Shown here: positions 1 to 8,542 of the stretch, in pieces
How positions within the stretch are numbered: the first letter of the stretch is position 1
How the letters are laid out: each line of letters starts with the position of its first letter
Source: JAPHTQ01 sp050302275
GTDB taxonomy: Bacteria; Pseudomonadota; Gammaproteobacteria; Thiohalomonadales; Thiohalomonadaceae
NCBI GenBank assembly: GCA_050302275.1
Contig: JBNLAT010000027.1
Coordinates: 1-40,557 of the forward strand
DNA: 40,557 nt
Reading direction: 5' to 3'
Made by a program: the position numbers and the translations under genes
Notes under the pieces: generated by a model
Told to the model about the DNA's origin: nothing
Seen by the model: the letters and a program-made list of their open reading frames with translations, nothing else
The model's database searches: none

Positions 1-289
1 GGAAATTGCAGCCGTAGCTGCCCACGGAGAGGATTTTTGTTCCCTGCCGGTAGTGTTTCACCGGTTTGGACTCAATGGTGTCCACCGCCAGCGCAGAGAT
101 GATGCCGTAGCTCAGGTTGTAGAGCGTTCCGTTGCGATTCACATGGGCCTGACAGAAACCTCTTTGGCCGTGGGAGAGCTTGCAGTACCAGGGGCAGAGA
201 TTGCACTGGGTCTGGCCGTTGTCCAGCCGGGTTTGCAGGCGGGTGGGCATCAGCTGGTACTGCTGTGGCGCGATTCGGGTGGGATTCAT
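1..289 (-). CDS. amrS: AmmeMemoRadiSam-type radical SAM enzyme, N-terminal part
   Basis: The reverse strand reads from ATG at 289 to the window edge for 96 codons without a stop, so only the N-terminus is present. It has the cysteine pattern CNLCPWYC (starting about residue 36) followed by GQRGFC, the ferredoxin-like zinc/iron knuckle seen in PflA-like and AmrS proteins. It ends at SVGSYGCNF, which is where the radical SAM CxxxCxxC loop begins in this family. The family binds a [4Fe-4S] cluster and SAM; the substrate of AmrS is not established. It is transcribed away from the tRNA gene. Plus-strand ORFs over the same bases are shadows. The family call is good; the exact subfamily is less sure because the core domain lies outside the window. 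Confidence 0.75.
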   Translation of the reverse strand, partial: MNPTRIAPQQYQLMPTRLQTRLDNGQTQCNLCPWYCKLSHGQRGFCQAHVNRNGTLYNLSYGIISALAVDTIESKPVKHYRQGTKILSVGSYGCNF

Positions 290-400
290 GGGTAGCGGCG
301 GAGCCTTGTGGGGTGGCCGATAAGTATAGCGTTTCGCTTGGACTTAATCCGACTTGACTTGTGCGGAATCTGCCGCTTAAATGTGCGCTCTTTTTGCCGC

Positions 401-476
<76 letters not shown>

Positions 477-580
477 TACAAAACAAAGGCTTGTGAGAAA
501 TCTGCCAGCGGGTTCATAAATTTTCCAAATGGAAGTTTTATGCTTCCAACCGACTTTGGAAAAGATATGCTTCCACACCA

Positions 581-605
581 AAACCGCGCTACAGCGCGGT
601 TTTTT
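581..605 (+). terminator. rho-independent terminator downstream of tRNA-Phe
   Basis: A 9-bp perfect stem AAACCGCGC / GCGCGGTTT with loop TACA is followed by further T residues. It probably ends the tRNA-Phe transcript, although about 100 bases separate the two. That spacer contains a small inverted repeat, TGGAAG (530-535) with CTTCCA (543-548). Confidence 0.85.
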
Positions 606-749
606 CGTTAGTGAAGACCAGAACTGTCTCTGGGGTTGGTCTAATCGCTTGTCTGTCTTTCAGTAATCCTTTGCATATCAACGGGAATGTTTAATTTTGT
701 CCTTGCTGTGCAGGGATACTTCCTAGCGTATTGGTAAAGGATCACCGCT

Positions 750-984
750 ATGAACCGCAAATCTGGTCAAAAAAAAGAATAATCCTGATAAATCTCTCGA
801 ATCCTGGATCTGGGATGCAGCCTGCTCCATCCGGGGAGCCAAGGACGCGCCTAAGTACAAGGACTACATCCTTCCGCTCATCTTCACTAAGCGCCCATGC
901 GACGGTTTCGATGACGAACTGAATCGGATTGCTTTGCGAAGTGTTTGGAGTCTGGTTCAGATGTTGAGTTGTTCATGGCTTTAG
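750..984 (+). pseudogene. hsdM remnant (type I restriction DNA methylase, N-terminus)
   Basis: ATG at 750 has a ribosome binding site (AAGGA) but its frame stops after ten codons at 780. Just before that lies a run of eight A (769-776). Shifting to the next frame gives a clear HsdM N-terminal segment: SLESWIWDAACSIRGAKDAP, then KYKDYILPLIFTKR and DDELNRIA. Beyond about position 930 the similarity is lost, and the frame ends at TAG 982-984. HsdM proteins are about 500 residues or more, so this is a frameshifted and truncated relic of about 75 codons. No hsdS or hsdR is seen nearby, so the locus was probably deleted after the gene became non-functional. The A-run frameshift alone could be phase-variable, but the missing C-terminus argues against a working gene. 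Confidence 0.8.
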
Positions 985-1517
985 GGATTCCGTAAACTTT
1001 AGTGGTCACGTAAGTGTCCCCATCAGTGAGGTGACGCCGAGGGAATAGGCGGACTCGCGGCACTCTGTCTATTCATTCCCATTTGTCTCGCGCGGTACGC
1101 AAAAATGACCTTCGTAGGGTTAGGTATCTGCGGCGTCTCATCTGATCTGTCCGAGGCGTATGCCTGTTTTGAGGACGCGTTACTGTCGTCTGTGCACAGA
1201 GCACTCAAGCGGTATCCGCTCCCCGGCCGCCGTTTCTGCTGCGGTTTTCAATTACAGGGGGGGTGGTCTCATTTCATTTAAAACTGGTCGGTTTTAGGCC
1301 TTTTTTGTGCTCTGCATTCCTTTAAGCTAGTCAGCGCTACAACTGGGAGAACGATGTTTTTTGATTTAACAATCAATATGTTAATAACCTTATAGTGACT
1401 CTGTAATATCGATCCGAACCACAAAATGGACGTCCAGTTCAGAGAGTTGTCAAGGAGTAGACGAATCGTTGGATAGTCTTATCAGGGTTCGGCGCACAGA
1501 GAAAAAGAGGAAGTTAT
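985..1517. other. gene-free stretch upstream of the BCCT gene
   Basis: No ORF here has a credible family match or ribosome binding site. The 61-codon reverse ORF at 1023-1208 has low-complexity composition and no recognisable motif. The sequence becomes AT-rich from about 1280 to 1420, where the carrier promoter probably lies. TATAGT at 1391-1396 is a possible -10 element but no convincing -35 is correctly spaced. Confidence 0.5.
1361..1376. promoter_or_regulatory. inverted repeat upstream of the BCCT gene
   Basis: A perfect 6-bp inverted repeat, TTGATT-TAAC-AATCAA, lies in the AT-rich region about 140 bases before the carrier start. It could be an operator half-site pair. No copy was noticed at the other promoters in the window, so a role is only inferred. 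Confidence 0.3.
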
Positions 1518-3125
1518 ATGAACTCAGAGCATGATAAATACAGTATTGAAAACACCGATTATTCGGTGGGACAGGACAATATTAAGAAATGGGGCTTCGA
1601 CGTACATAACCCGGTCTTCGGTATGAGTGCCGGGCTTGTATTGCTGTTCCTGGTTGCCACTCTCGTCTCCGACCCGGCGGCTGCCAAGAAATTACTGGAT
1701 GGCTTGAAGTGGGACATCATTGCCAATTTCGATGTACTCTTCATGTGGGCTGGCAATATCTTTGTCATATTCTGTCTGGCTCTTTTGGTCTCGCCGTACG
1801 GTAAGATCAGGCTCGGTGGAAAGGACGCCAAGCCGGAACATTCCACCATCTCCTGGCTGTCAATGCTGTTCGCTGCCGGTATGGGTATCGGGCTCATGTT
1901 TTGGAGTGTGGCCGAGCCGGTGGCCTACCTGACGGGATGGTACAAGACTCCACTGGGCGTTGAGCCCAATACGGCGGAGGCCGCCCGTATGGCTATGGGC
2001 GCCACCATGTACCACTGGGGTCTGCATCCCTGGGCGATCTACGGTGTGGTCGCGCTCTCCCTGGCTTTCTTCACCTACAACAAGGGGCTTCCCCTCTCCA
2101 TTCGGTCCATTTTCTACCCGCTGCTGGGTGACCGCACCTGGGGTTGGGCTGGTCACATCGTTGATACCCTGGCGGTACTTGCCACCCTGTTCGGGCTTGC
2201 CACGTCGCTGGGTCTCGGTGCGCAGCAGGCGGCAGCCGGTATTAATCATATCTTCGGTACCGAGGGTGGCATCGGGTTGCAGATCATCATCATCGTCGCT
2301 GTTACCGGGCTGGCCACGATGTCTGTGGTGCGCGGACTCGAGGGCGGGGTCAAGCTGCTCAGTAACGTCAACATGGTAATTGCTTTCGCTCTGTTGATTG
2401 TTGTGGCACTGCTCGGTTTTGCCATCGCTCTGGGTAACCTGCCGACTACCATTGGCGCCTACCTGGAAAACATTATCCCCTTGAGCAATCCTCATGGACG
2501 TGAAGATGTGGACTGGTTCCAGGGTTGGACCGTTTTCTACTGGGCCTGGTGGATCTCCTGGTCACCGTTCGTAGGTATGTTCATTGCCCGCGTCTCCTCC
2601 GGTCGTACCGTACGTGAGTTCATTACCGCCGTATTGCTGGTTCCGACCGCTATAACCGTGCTTTGGATGTCCATCTATGGCGGTATCGCCATTGATCAGG
2701 TTCTCAACAAGATTGGTGTTCTTGGGGAAAAGGGCCTTACCGACGTGCCGCTGGCAATGTTCCAGATGTTTGAACAGCTGCCTATGAGCACTCTGCTGTC
2801 AGTGGTCGCCGTGGTGCTGGTGCTCGTATTCTTTATCACCTCCTCAGACTCCGGCTCTCTGGTGATCGACAGCATTACCGCCGGCGGCAAGATCGATGCC
2901 CCGGTACCGCAGCGTGTCTTCTGGGCTACCGCTGAGGGGGCTATTGCCGCAGCCCTGTTGTGGATCGGTGGAACCGAGGCTATTCAGGCGTTGCAGGCCG
3001 GCGCCATTTCCACCGGGCTGCCATTCACCATCGTGTTGCTGTTGATGTGTGTCAGCCTGCTAATGGGTTTCAGTACAGAGCCACGTAGTAGCCGTAGTCC
3101 GGTTACAGTGACCGAGACACGTTGA
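1518..3125 (+). CDS. BCCT-family Na+/glycine betaine-type transporter
   Basis: This 535-residue inner-membrane carrier of the betaine-carnitine-choline family has about 12 predicted membrane segments. The glycine-rich helix GMGIGLMFWSVAEP starts at residue 121, and GMGIG is the version found in sodium-coupled betaine carriers. The aromatic box is complete: HWGLHPWAIY gives W167, W172 and Y175 (BetP W189, W194, Y197), and FYWAWWISWSPF starting at residue 340 matches BetP F369-W377. The C-terminal tail is only about 20 polar residues, without the long osmosensing helix of BetP, which suggests nutritional uptake rather than osmotic activation. GAGGAAG lies just before the ATG. A strong terminator follows. 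Specificity for betaine rather than choline or carnitine is inferred from the aromatic box and from the catabolic genes downstream. Confidence 0.93.
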   Translation: MNSEHDKYSIENTDYSVGQDNIKKWGFDVHNPVFGMSAGLVLLFLVATLVSDPAAAKKLLDGLKWDIIANFDVLFMWAGNIFVIFCLALLVSPYGKIRLGGKDAKPEHSTISWLSMLFAAGMGIGLMFWSVAEPVAYLTGWYKTPLGVEPNTAEAARMAMGATMYHWGLHPWAIYGVVALSLAFFTYNKGLPLSIRSIFYPLLGDRTWGWAGHIVDTLAVLATLFGLATSLGLGAQQAAAGINHIFGTEGGIGLQIIIIVAVTGLATMSVVRGLEGGVKLLSNVNMVIAFALLIVVALLGFAIALGNLPTTIGAYLENIIPLSNPHGREDVDWFQGWTVFYWAWWISWSPFVGMFIARVSSGRTVREFITAVLLVPTAITVLWMSIYGGIAIDQVLNKIGVLGEKGLTDVPLAMFQMFEQLPMSTLLSVVAVVLVLVFFITSSDSGSLVIDSITAGGKIDAPVPQRVFWATAEGAIAAALLWIGGTEAIQALQAGAISTGLPFTIVLLLMCVSLLMGFSTEPRSSRSPVTVTETR

Positions 3126-3148
3126 GTCAAGACAGAAAAGCGACATAT

Positions 3149-3178
3149 AAAAATCCGGCCATTGGCCGGATTTTTTTT
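3149..3178. terminator. bidirectional terminator between BCCT and exonuclease genes
   Basis: The stem AATCCGGCC-ATT-GGCCGGATT is followed by a T-run on the plus strand and preceded by an A-run, which is a T-run on the minus strand. It lies between two convergent genes, and the exonuclease stop codon (3177-3179) overlaps the end of the plus-strand T-run. It can serve both transcripts. Confidence 0.9.
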
Positions 3179-3908
3179 ATAACCAGAATTCGCCCAATGG
3201 GGTGTCTTCGCTGAAATGACAGGCAACCTGTGCCTGAAACAGCTCCGCAGTTGCCAATGCGTCGGTCAGGGCATGATGTGCTTGATAGTGGGGTAAACCG
3301 TACCGTTCCCTGCAGTCACCCAATCGCAGCTTCCCAGGTGAACGCTTCAACAGACGGTCCACCAAACCCTGTTGACGCCTGAGCACGGTATGCTCGATCG
3401 CCATGGTGTCGATGACTGGAAACGCGATGCCCTCACCCAGTCTGTCCATCAAGGCTCGGGACAGAAACTCGCGCTCTATATGTCGGTAATGCACGACTAG
3501 AATCCGGCCCGTAATGGCGGTCAGCAATGATTCGACAATCACGCCAATGTCAGGCGCGGCATTGATGTCTGAATGAGTTATCCCGTGGATGACTACCGAC
3601 CCTTCGGTCAGTGTCTGTTTAGGCTTTACCAGCCAATGTGCCGACTCGCGACAAAAAATGCGGTGTAGGGAGAAAGGAACAATACCGATACTGACAATGT
3701 CATCCGTCTCGGCATTCATGCCGGTGGTTTCAAAGTCCATGGCCACCAGCGGTGTATTGATAATCGCGGTATCCCCACTGATCACGCCTCCAGCGTAGTA
3801 GCGGTGTAGCCAAGGATCCTGACATTCGATCGACATCTGCTCAAAGTATTCCGGCCAACCCTGTTGGGGTGGTTTGCCGGGTAGCGGTGATTTTTGGGTG
3901 TCAGGCAT
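3177..3908 (-). CDS. DEDDh-type 3'-5' exonuclease (DnaQ/PolC-like)
   Basis: The protein has 243 residues. An N-terminal segment of about 50 residues precedes the nuclease fold. ExoI is AMDFETTGM with the paired acidic residues, and ExoIII is HHALTDALATAEL with the H-x4-D pattern. ExoII reads VVHYRHIEREFL, where Glu stands in place of the usual Asp, a conservative change. The family removes 3' nucleotides from DNA or RNA. It lies seven bases downstream of the DUF294/CBS protein gene and is almost certainly co-transcribed with it. This pairing is common beside BCCT or acetate-type symporters in gammaproteobacteria, but its function there is unknown. No strong ribosome binding site is seen before the ATG. 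Confidence 0.85.
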   Translation of the reverse strand: MPDTQKSPLPGKPPQQGWPEYFEQMSIECQDPWLHRYYAGGVISGDTAIINTPLVAMDFETTGMNAETDDIVSIGIVPFSLHRIFCRESAHWLVKPKQTLTEGSVVIHGITHSDINAAPDIGVIVESLLTAITGRILVVHYRHIEREFLSRALMDRLGEGIAFPVIDTMAIEHTVLRRQQGLVDRLLKRSPGKLRLGDCRERYGLPHYQAHHALTDALATAELFQAQVACHFSEDTPLGEFWL

Positions 3909-3916
3909 GGAGCGTG

Positions 3917-5833
3917 CTATTTCATCGGGATGTTGGAGTTGTAGCGGTACTTGAGAAAACTCTGCGCGCTGCTGACCACCTGGAAGGCCTCTTTCAGGTT
4001 TCGACGGTCAAAACTGGTCAGGTGTGCTGGGTGCACGTTATTGTCGACCACTTCACCTGATTCGATCTGTTTGGCCTGATGGCGTATCCGAACAATGGAA
4101 ATGTACTCCAAAGCGTCACTCAGATCGGTTCCCTTTCCATCAGGCAGCAGTCCTGATTCCATCACATCATTCAGCCTTTCAAAGGAGTTCACTGACATGG
4201 AACCCACAGCCAGCGCATGCACTCGAATCACGTCAGATAATGGTGCGGTTCCGCGTCGCTTAAGGTTCATGGAGTCTTTATGCTGGCCATCTTTTTCAAG
4301 AACAAAATCCTTGAAAAACCCTAGAGGAGGGGTTCTGTTAAGCGCGTTGCGGGCCATGCTGGCGAGAAATTTCTTGTTACCGCTTGATTTGTGGGTAATG
4401 AATCGACGCAACTCAACGGCCCAGTCGGTTCTGCCCCAGACACCATCCAGATCAAAAAAGATGTTGCTGTTGAGGAGAGCCTGGGGACTGGCTTGGTCGA
4501 TCCAGTCTGAAAAGTGTTGCTTCCAGCCGCTAAGGGTCATTCGCCATTTCGGATTGGTGGCCATCACCTCCCCGTCGCAGTAGGTGTAACCGCACTCAGC
4601 TAGGCCATCACTCACGAACTTGGCCACCTGGGCAAAATAGTCACCGTGGTTCTCTTCCCGGTAGTTGTCACTTAGCACCATGGCATTGTCCTGGTCGGTG
4701 TAAATCAGCTGCTCATCACGTGCCATCGAACCCAGGGCCAGGAAGCAGTAGTCTACCGGTGGGGGTCCGAACTGCGCCTCGGCGAGTTCGAGCAGCCGTT
4801 GTTTGAAACTACGCCCAATCACAGCCATGGCGCTGCCAATCATGTGCGAATTGGCGTCTTCTTTCACCATACGTACGAATACGGCTGGTAGTTGTTTCGC
4901 GTGTGCTTGCAACTCTTCAGTAGTGGTCATTTTGAAAATACTTCGTACCAACAGGATGCTGCTCTGAGATTCGTGCCGCATCAAATCGGACAACGCCAGG
5001 ACGCCCACCGGTGTCTGCCGCTGCACTATTGGGAGGTGGTGAATATTGTTTCTCAGCATCAACAACATGGCTTCAAACACGTAAGCATTGTCATCCAGTG
5101 TGATTATCCGGCTAGTCATAATTTGATCGACGGTGGTCGCAGGGTCGATTCCACGTGCTAGCACTCGTTCTCGCAGATCCCGGTCGGTAATGATCCCGAC
5201 CAGACCTGGATCACCTGCGGCCTGTTGAGCCCGGTTTACAACCAGGATGGAAGAGACGTGATTGGCTGTCATCACCTTGGCTGCTTCATGGATAGAGGCA
5301 CCGCTGGGAATGGTCACCAGCTCCCGGGGCATCAGGCCCTTAACTTTCACCGAAGTCAGGTCGCTGTTGTCGTGGTGAGCTGAGACCACTTTGCGCAACA
5401 GTGAACCGTTGTCACAATTTGATTCAAAATAGTCTGCGAAGGTCTCAAACCGGTCACAGTAGTCTTGAAACCGTTCGTACGGAATGCAGTAAACCAGGGT
5501 GTCTTCGATCGCTTTTACAGGAAAGCGAACCCGCTGGTTCATCAGTAGCCCCATCTGTCCGAACACTTCACCATCGGTGAGCCGGTTGTAGAGTTCTCCG
5601 GTGCGACGATAGGTCTCAACTGCACCGCGCCTGATTACATAAAGGTCGTGAAGTGGTTCGGCAAAATTGAGGATGTTGCTTCCGGCCCGGTAATAAGCCA
5701 CTTCCACCTTCTGTGCCAGTTCGAGCAACGCTTCCTGCGGAAGCTCATCGAAGGGCGGGTGTTTTCTAAGAAATTCGGCGATTTCAATCTGTTCTGCATG
5801 CACGGTATCGATTCCAGAATGAGAGCTGTCCAC
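3917..5833 (-). CDS. cNMP-binding / CBS / DUF294 nucleotidyltransferase-like protein
   Basis: This is a 638-residue cytosolic signalling-type protein. Residues about 25-140 form a cyclic-nucleotide-binding fold (VIRRGAVETYRRTGE, GEVFGQMGLL). Residues about 165-290 form a CBS pair with VGIITDRDLRERVLARGID. The nucleotidyltransferase core is GSMARDEQLIYTDQDNAM starting at 368, with D380 and D382 as the likely metal ligands, followed by the DUF294 C-terminal domain to the end. It is the first gene of a two-gene unit with the exonuclease. The annotated start is a GTG with no good ribosome binding site; a second GTG ten codons in (5803) is possible. The arrangement resembles GlnD-like uridylyltransferases with sensor domains. 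The target is unknown, although a nearby transporter is a natural guess. Confidence 0.9.
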   Translation of the reverse strand: MDSSHSGIDTVHAEQIEIAEFLRKHPPFDELPQEALLELAQKVEVAYYRAGSNILNFAEPLHDLYVIRRGAVETYRRTGELYNRLTDGEVFGQMGLLMNQRVRFPVKAIEDTLVYCIPYERFQDYCDRFETFADYFESNCDNGSLLRKVVSAHHDNSDLTSVKVKGLMPRELVTIPSGASIHEAAKVMTANHVSSILVVNRAQQAAGDPGLVGIITDRDLRERVLARGIDPATTVDQIMTSRIITLDDNAYVFEAMLLMLRNNIHHLPIVQRQTPVGVLALSDLMRHESQSSILLVRSIFKMTTTEELQAHAKQLPAVFVRMVKEDANSHMIGSAMAVIGRSFKQRLLELAEAQFGPPPVDYCFLALGSMARDEQLIYTDQDNAMVLSDNYREENHGDYFAQVAKFVSDGLAECGYTYCDGEVMATNPKWRMTLSGWKQHFSDWIDQASPQALLNSNIFFDLDGVWGRTDWAVELRRFITHKSSGNKKFLASMARNALNRTPPLGFFKDFVLEKDGQHKDSMNLKRRGTAPLSDVIRVHALAVGSMSVNSFERLNDVMESGLLPDGKGTDLSDALEYISIVRIRHQAKQIESGEVVDNNVHPAHLTSFDRRNLKEAFQVVSSAQSFLKYRYNSNIPMK

Positions 5834-6251
5834 GAATGCGTTTGTGGGCTGGCGGTGTATTTACTTACGATGCCCACTGCCCCCCTTGGCCACCTGTTCG
5901 AGCAAATATTCCCGATTGTCGCTAGAGCAACGGGGGAAAATCAATCTTCTTCCGCCATGCACAATGCCATACGTCGCGTGGAGAACAATAGGGGGCGGGT
6001 AAACCGCTGTATTACCCTCCAGTAAATCAAGGTCATTGCGTCACAGCCGGTCTTCCATACCATCTCACTGGCCGGTTTCGCAGTGAGTCGCGGGCGGTAA
6101 ACTGGGCGTCGCATTCAGCTGGCCGGTTCTTCATCAGGCTGGCTATCATCCGCCAAAAGTCTGGAGTGGAGGTGCCGCTTGGTGCCGCCCTTTGCTGTAG
6201 CGAAATCATGGTCGGGCCTGTCGCCTTGTCGTCCAGCTAACGGAGAACGCG
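5834..6251. other. divergent intergenic region, DUF294 gene / folK-like operon
   Basis: About 420 bases separate two divergent transcription units and must hold both promoters. No gene, RNA element or clear -10/-35 pair could be identified. GGAG (6241-6244), eight bases before the ATG at 6252, is the ribosome binding site of the folK-like gene. Confidence 0.5.
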
Positions 6252-6863
6252 ATGACCAGAGTCTATGTTGGCATCGGCAGCAACTACCAACGCGAATTCC
6301 ACATACGTGCTGCTGTCCGAGCGCTTAGGGGAGTTTACAAACGGGTAGTGCTTTCTTCAGTTTACGCCAGTGAAGCAGTTGAAGGTTTGACCGGGGAGTT
6401 TTTCAATCTTGTTGTGGGATTTGATACGCAGCGCTCAGTGGAAGAGGTAAAGCGAACATTGGGCAACATCGAGACCGCTTACGGGCGGTGTAGGGGCGGA
6501 AGTTCCACCTTCCGGATCAGTGTCGATCTTGACCTTCTTCTATTCGGTAAGCGGCACGGCCATCTTAATGGCGTTCGACTGCCGCGTAGCGATGTTGAGC
6601 GCTACGCCTTTGTCTTGGGTCCGTTGGCTGAAATTGCGGGCCGAGAATGCCATCCGGTGACAGGTAAGAGCTACCAAGAAATGTGGGAGCGGTTCCCGCG
6701 TGAATCACAGCCGCTGAGAAAGATTACCTGGAGTAACCTTCCCCTGGCAGACAACAGCAAGAGAAATGGTTCGCGTGGTACCGAAGCTATGGCAGCGAGA
6801 CAGGCAGTGCGGATGATCACGTCGGCCGCAGTCATTCCGCGGCAGTCGAGGAGCGCCTCTTGA
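6252..6863 (+). CDS. FolK-like protein (HPPK family), atypical active site
   Basis: The 203 residues have the fold signature of 6-hydroxymethyl-7,8-dihydropterin pyrophosphokinase: VGIGSN at residues 6-11, FFNLVVGFDT, GRCR at 78-81 and VDLDLLLFG at 91-99, whose D92 and D94 match the two Mg2+-binding aspartates. The catalytic loop between them has the same length as in E. coli FolK, but the residues matching W89, P91 and R92 are T, R and I. A C-terminal extension of about 40 residues, rich in Arg and Ser, is unusual. It is the first gene of the formate dehydrogenase/serine/sarcosine run and overlaps the next start by four bases. It may be a folate-pathway enzyme linked to the high THF demand of this pathway, or a paralogue with changed function. 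The housekeeping folK is expected elsewhere. Confidence 0.75.
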   Translation: MTRVYVGIGSNYQREFHIRAAVRALRGVYKRVVLSSVYASEAVEGLTGEFFNLVVGFDTQRSVEEVKRTLGNIETAYGRCRGGSSTFRISVDLDLLLFGKRHGHLNGVRLPRSDVERYAFVLGPLAEIAGRECHPVTGKSYQEMWERFPRESQPLRKITWSNLPLADNSKRNGSRGTEAMAARQAVRMITSAAVIPRQSRSAS

Positions 6864-8542
6864 CTGAACGCAGAGCACCTTTGTCTTTCAAGCCCCGCCA
6901 GCCCCGTGGACGTTTCGCAGAAGCTGAAGCTATGCGTGAGGTTTGCGAGTTACTGGGTGAGTTGCCGCGTCAGCGCGATTTTCTGATTGAGTACCTGCAC
7001 CTGATCCAAGATTGCTTTGGGTACATTTCCGCGCGGCATCTGGTGGCGCTGGCTGCGGAACTCAGCTTGGCGACGACGGAAGTTTACGAAGTAGCGACTT
7101 TTTATCACCACTTTGATGTGGTGAAGGAGAGCGAGGTACCGCCACCGCCACTGACGGTGCGCGTTTGTGAGTCACTGAGTTGTGAAATGCAAGGCGCCAG
7201 ACAACTGATTGACGCGCTACGAGAAGTCCTCGGCGATGGTGTCCGGGTTCAAGCGGTCCCCTGTGTGGGGCGTTGCGACGGAGCGCCGGTTGCAGTTGTT
7301 GGCTGCCGACCTGTGGACCGTGCTGCGGTGGAAACGGTCTTCACGGTGGTGCAGTCGGGGATGTTCGAGGCCGAAGTGCCGGAGTCTGCGTTGGATCTTG
7401 CCGGGTATCGCGAAGCCGGTGGCTATCAGTTGTTGCAAGCCTGCCGGGATGGCGAATTGAATGTGGAAACGGTGATCGGCGGGCTACAGCACGCTGGTCT
7501 GCGTGGCTTGGGTGGAGCGGGATTTCCGGTAGGACGCAAGTGGCAGATTCTGCGTGATCAGGCGGTTCCCCGGCTGCTTGCGGTAAACATCGATGAGGGC
7601 GAACCGGGTACGTTCAAGGATCGCCATTATCTGGAGCGCAACCCGCATCAATGTCTTGAAGGGATGTTAATTGCAGCCTGGGCCATAGAGGCAGAGGCAA
7701 TCTACATCTACCTGCGCGATGAATATGCCGGTTGCCGGCGCCTGTTACAGCGCGAGCTTGCGGCACTCAAGGCCTCCCCCCCCTGTGCGCTGCCACCCAT
7801 CCACCTGCGGCGGGGGGCCGGCGCCTACATCTGTGGCGAAGAGTCGGCAATGATTGAATCGCTGGAAGGTAAACGCGGCATGCCCAGGCTGCGTCCACCT
7901 TATGTTGCCGAAGTCGGTCTCTTCGGTCAGCCTACATTGGAGCACAATCTCGAAACCTTGTACTGGGTTCCGGAGATCATCCGGCGGGGTGCCGACTGGT
8001 TCGCTGCGCAAGGGCGCCGAGGACGCCAGGGGCTGCGCTCCTTCTCTGTGAGCGGTCGGGTCAACCGTCCGGGGGTCTATCTGGCACCTGCGGGGATCAG
8101 TGTGCGGGAGCTGATCGATGAGTATTGCGGCGGCATGTCCGAGGGGCACGAGCTGTATGGCTACTTTCCGGGTGGCGCCTCGGGAGGTATGTTGCCGGCG
8201 TTATTGGATGGTGTCCCGTTGGATTTCGACACGCTGCAACAGTATGGCTGCTTTATAGGCTCCGCCGCTGTCATCGTATTGTCGCAGAAGGATAAAGCAC
8301 GTGCTGCGGCACTCAATGCGATGCGTTTTTTTGCGCACGAGTCGTGTGGCCAGTGCACGCCCTGCCGGGTGGGCACCGCCAAAGCCGCGGAATTGATGGC
8401 TCAGCCCAAATGGAACCTCGATCTGCTGGAGGAACTGGCGCAGGTTATGGAAGACGCCTCGATTTGCGGTCTTGGGCAGGCTGCCGCCAACCCGTTGCGC
8501 AGTGTCATTCGCCATTTTGGCCAGGAGTTGGCTGATGACTGA
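6860..8542 (+). CDS. NAD-dependent formate dehydrogenase, fused gamma-beta (FdsG-FdsB) subunit
   Basis: Residues about 25-165 are a NuoE-like thioredoxin-fold domain with the [2Fe-2S] cysteines C103, C108, C135 and C139. The rest is NuoF-like: GLGGAGFP (216-223) and EGEPGTFKDR (246-255) bind FMN, GAGAYICGEESA (319-330) binds NAD, and C496, C499, C502 and C536 bind a [4Fe-4S] cluster. FdsG and FdsB are usually separate genes; here they form one 560-residue protein. The diaphorase half would pass formate electrons from FdsA to NAD+. The start is TTG at 6860, chosen because GAGGAG lies six bases upstream and the NuoE domain needs this N-terminus. It overlaps fdsA by eight bases, so the two are translationally coupled. 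Confidence 0.92.
   Translation: MTERRAPLSFKPRQPRGRFAEAEAMREVCELLGELPRQRDFLIEYLHLIQDCFGYISARHLVALAAELSLATTEVYEVATFYHHFDVVKESEVPPPPLTVRVCESLSCEMQGARQLIDALREVLGDGVRVQAVPCVGRCDGAPVAVVGCRPVDRAAVETVFTVVQSGMFEAEVPESALDLAGYREAGGYQLLQACRDGELNVETVIGGLQHAGLRGLGGAGFPVGRKWQILRDQAVPRLLAVNIDEGEPGTFKDRHYLERNPHQCLEGMLIAAWAIEAEAIYIYLRDEYAGCRRLLQRELAALKASPPCALPPIHLRRGAGAYICGEESAMIESLEGKRGMPRLRPPYVAEVGLFGQPTLEHNLETLYWVPEIIRRGADWFAAQGRRGRQGLRSFSVSGRVNRPGVYLAPAGISVRELIDEYCGGMSEGHELYGYFPGGASGGMLPALLDGVPLDFDTLQQYGCFIGSAAVIVLSQKDKARAAALNAMRFFAHESCGQCTPCRVGTAKAAELMAQPKWNLDLLEELAQVMEDASICGLGQAAANPLRSVIRHFGQELADD

Noticed and set aside
1023..1208. 61-codon reverse ORF in the gap before the BCCT gene
   Set aside because: No ribosome binding site, no motif, and Ser/Pro-rich chance-like composition.
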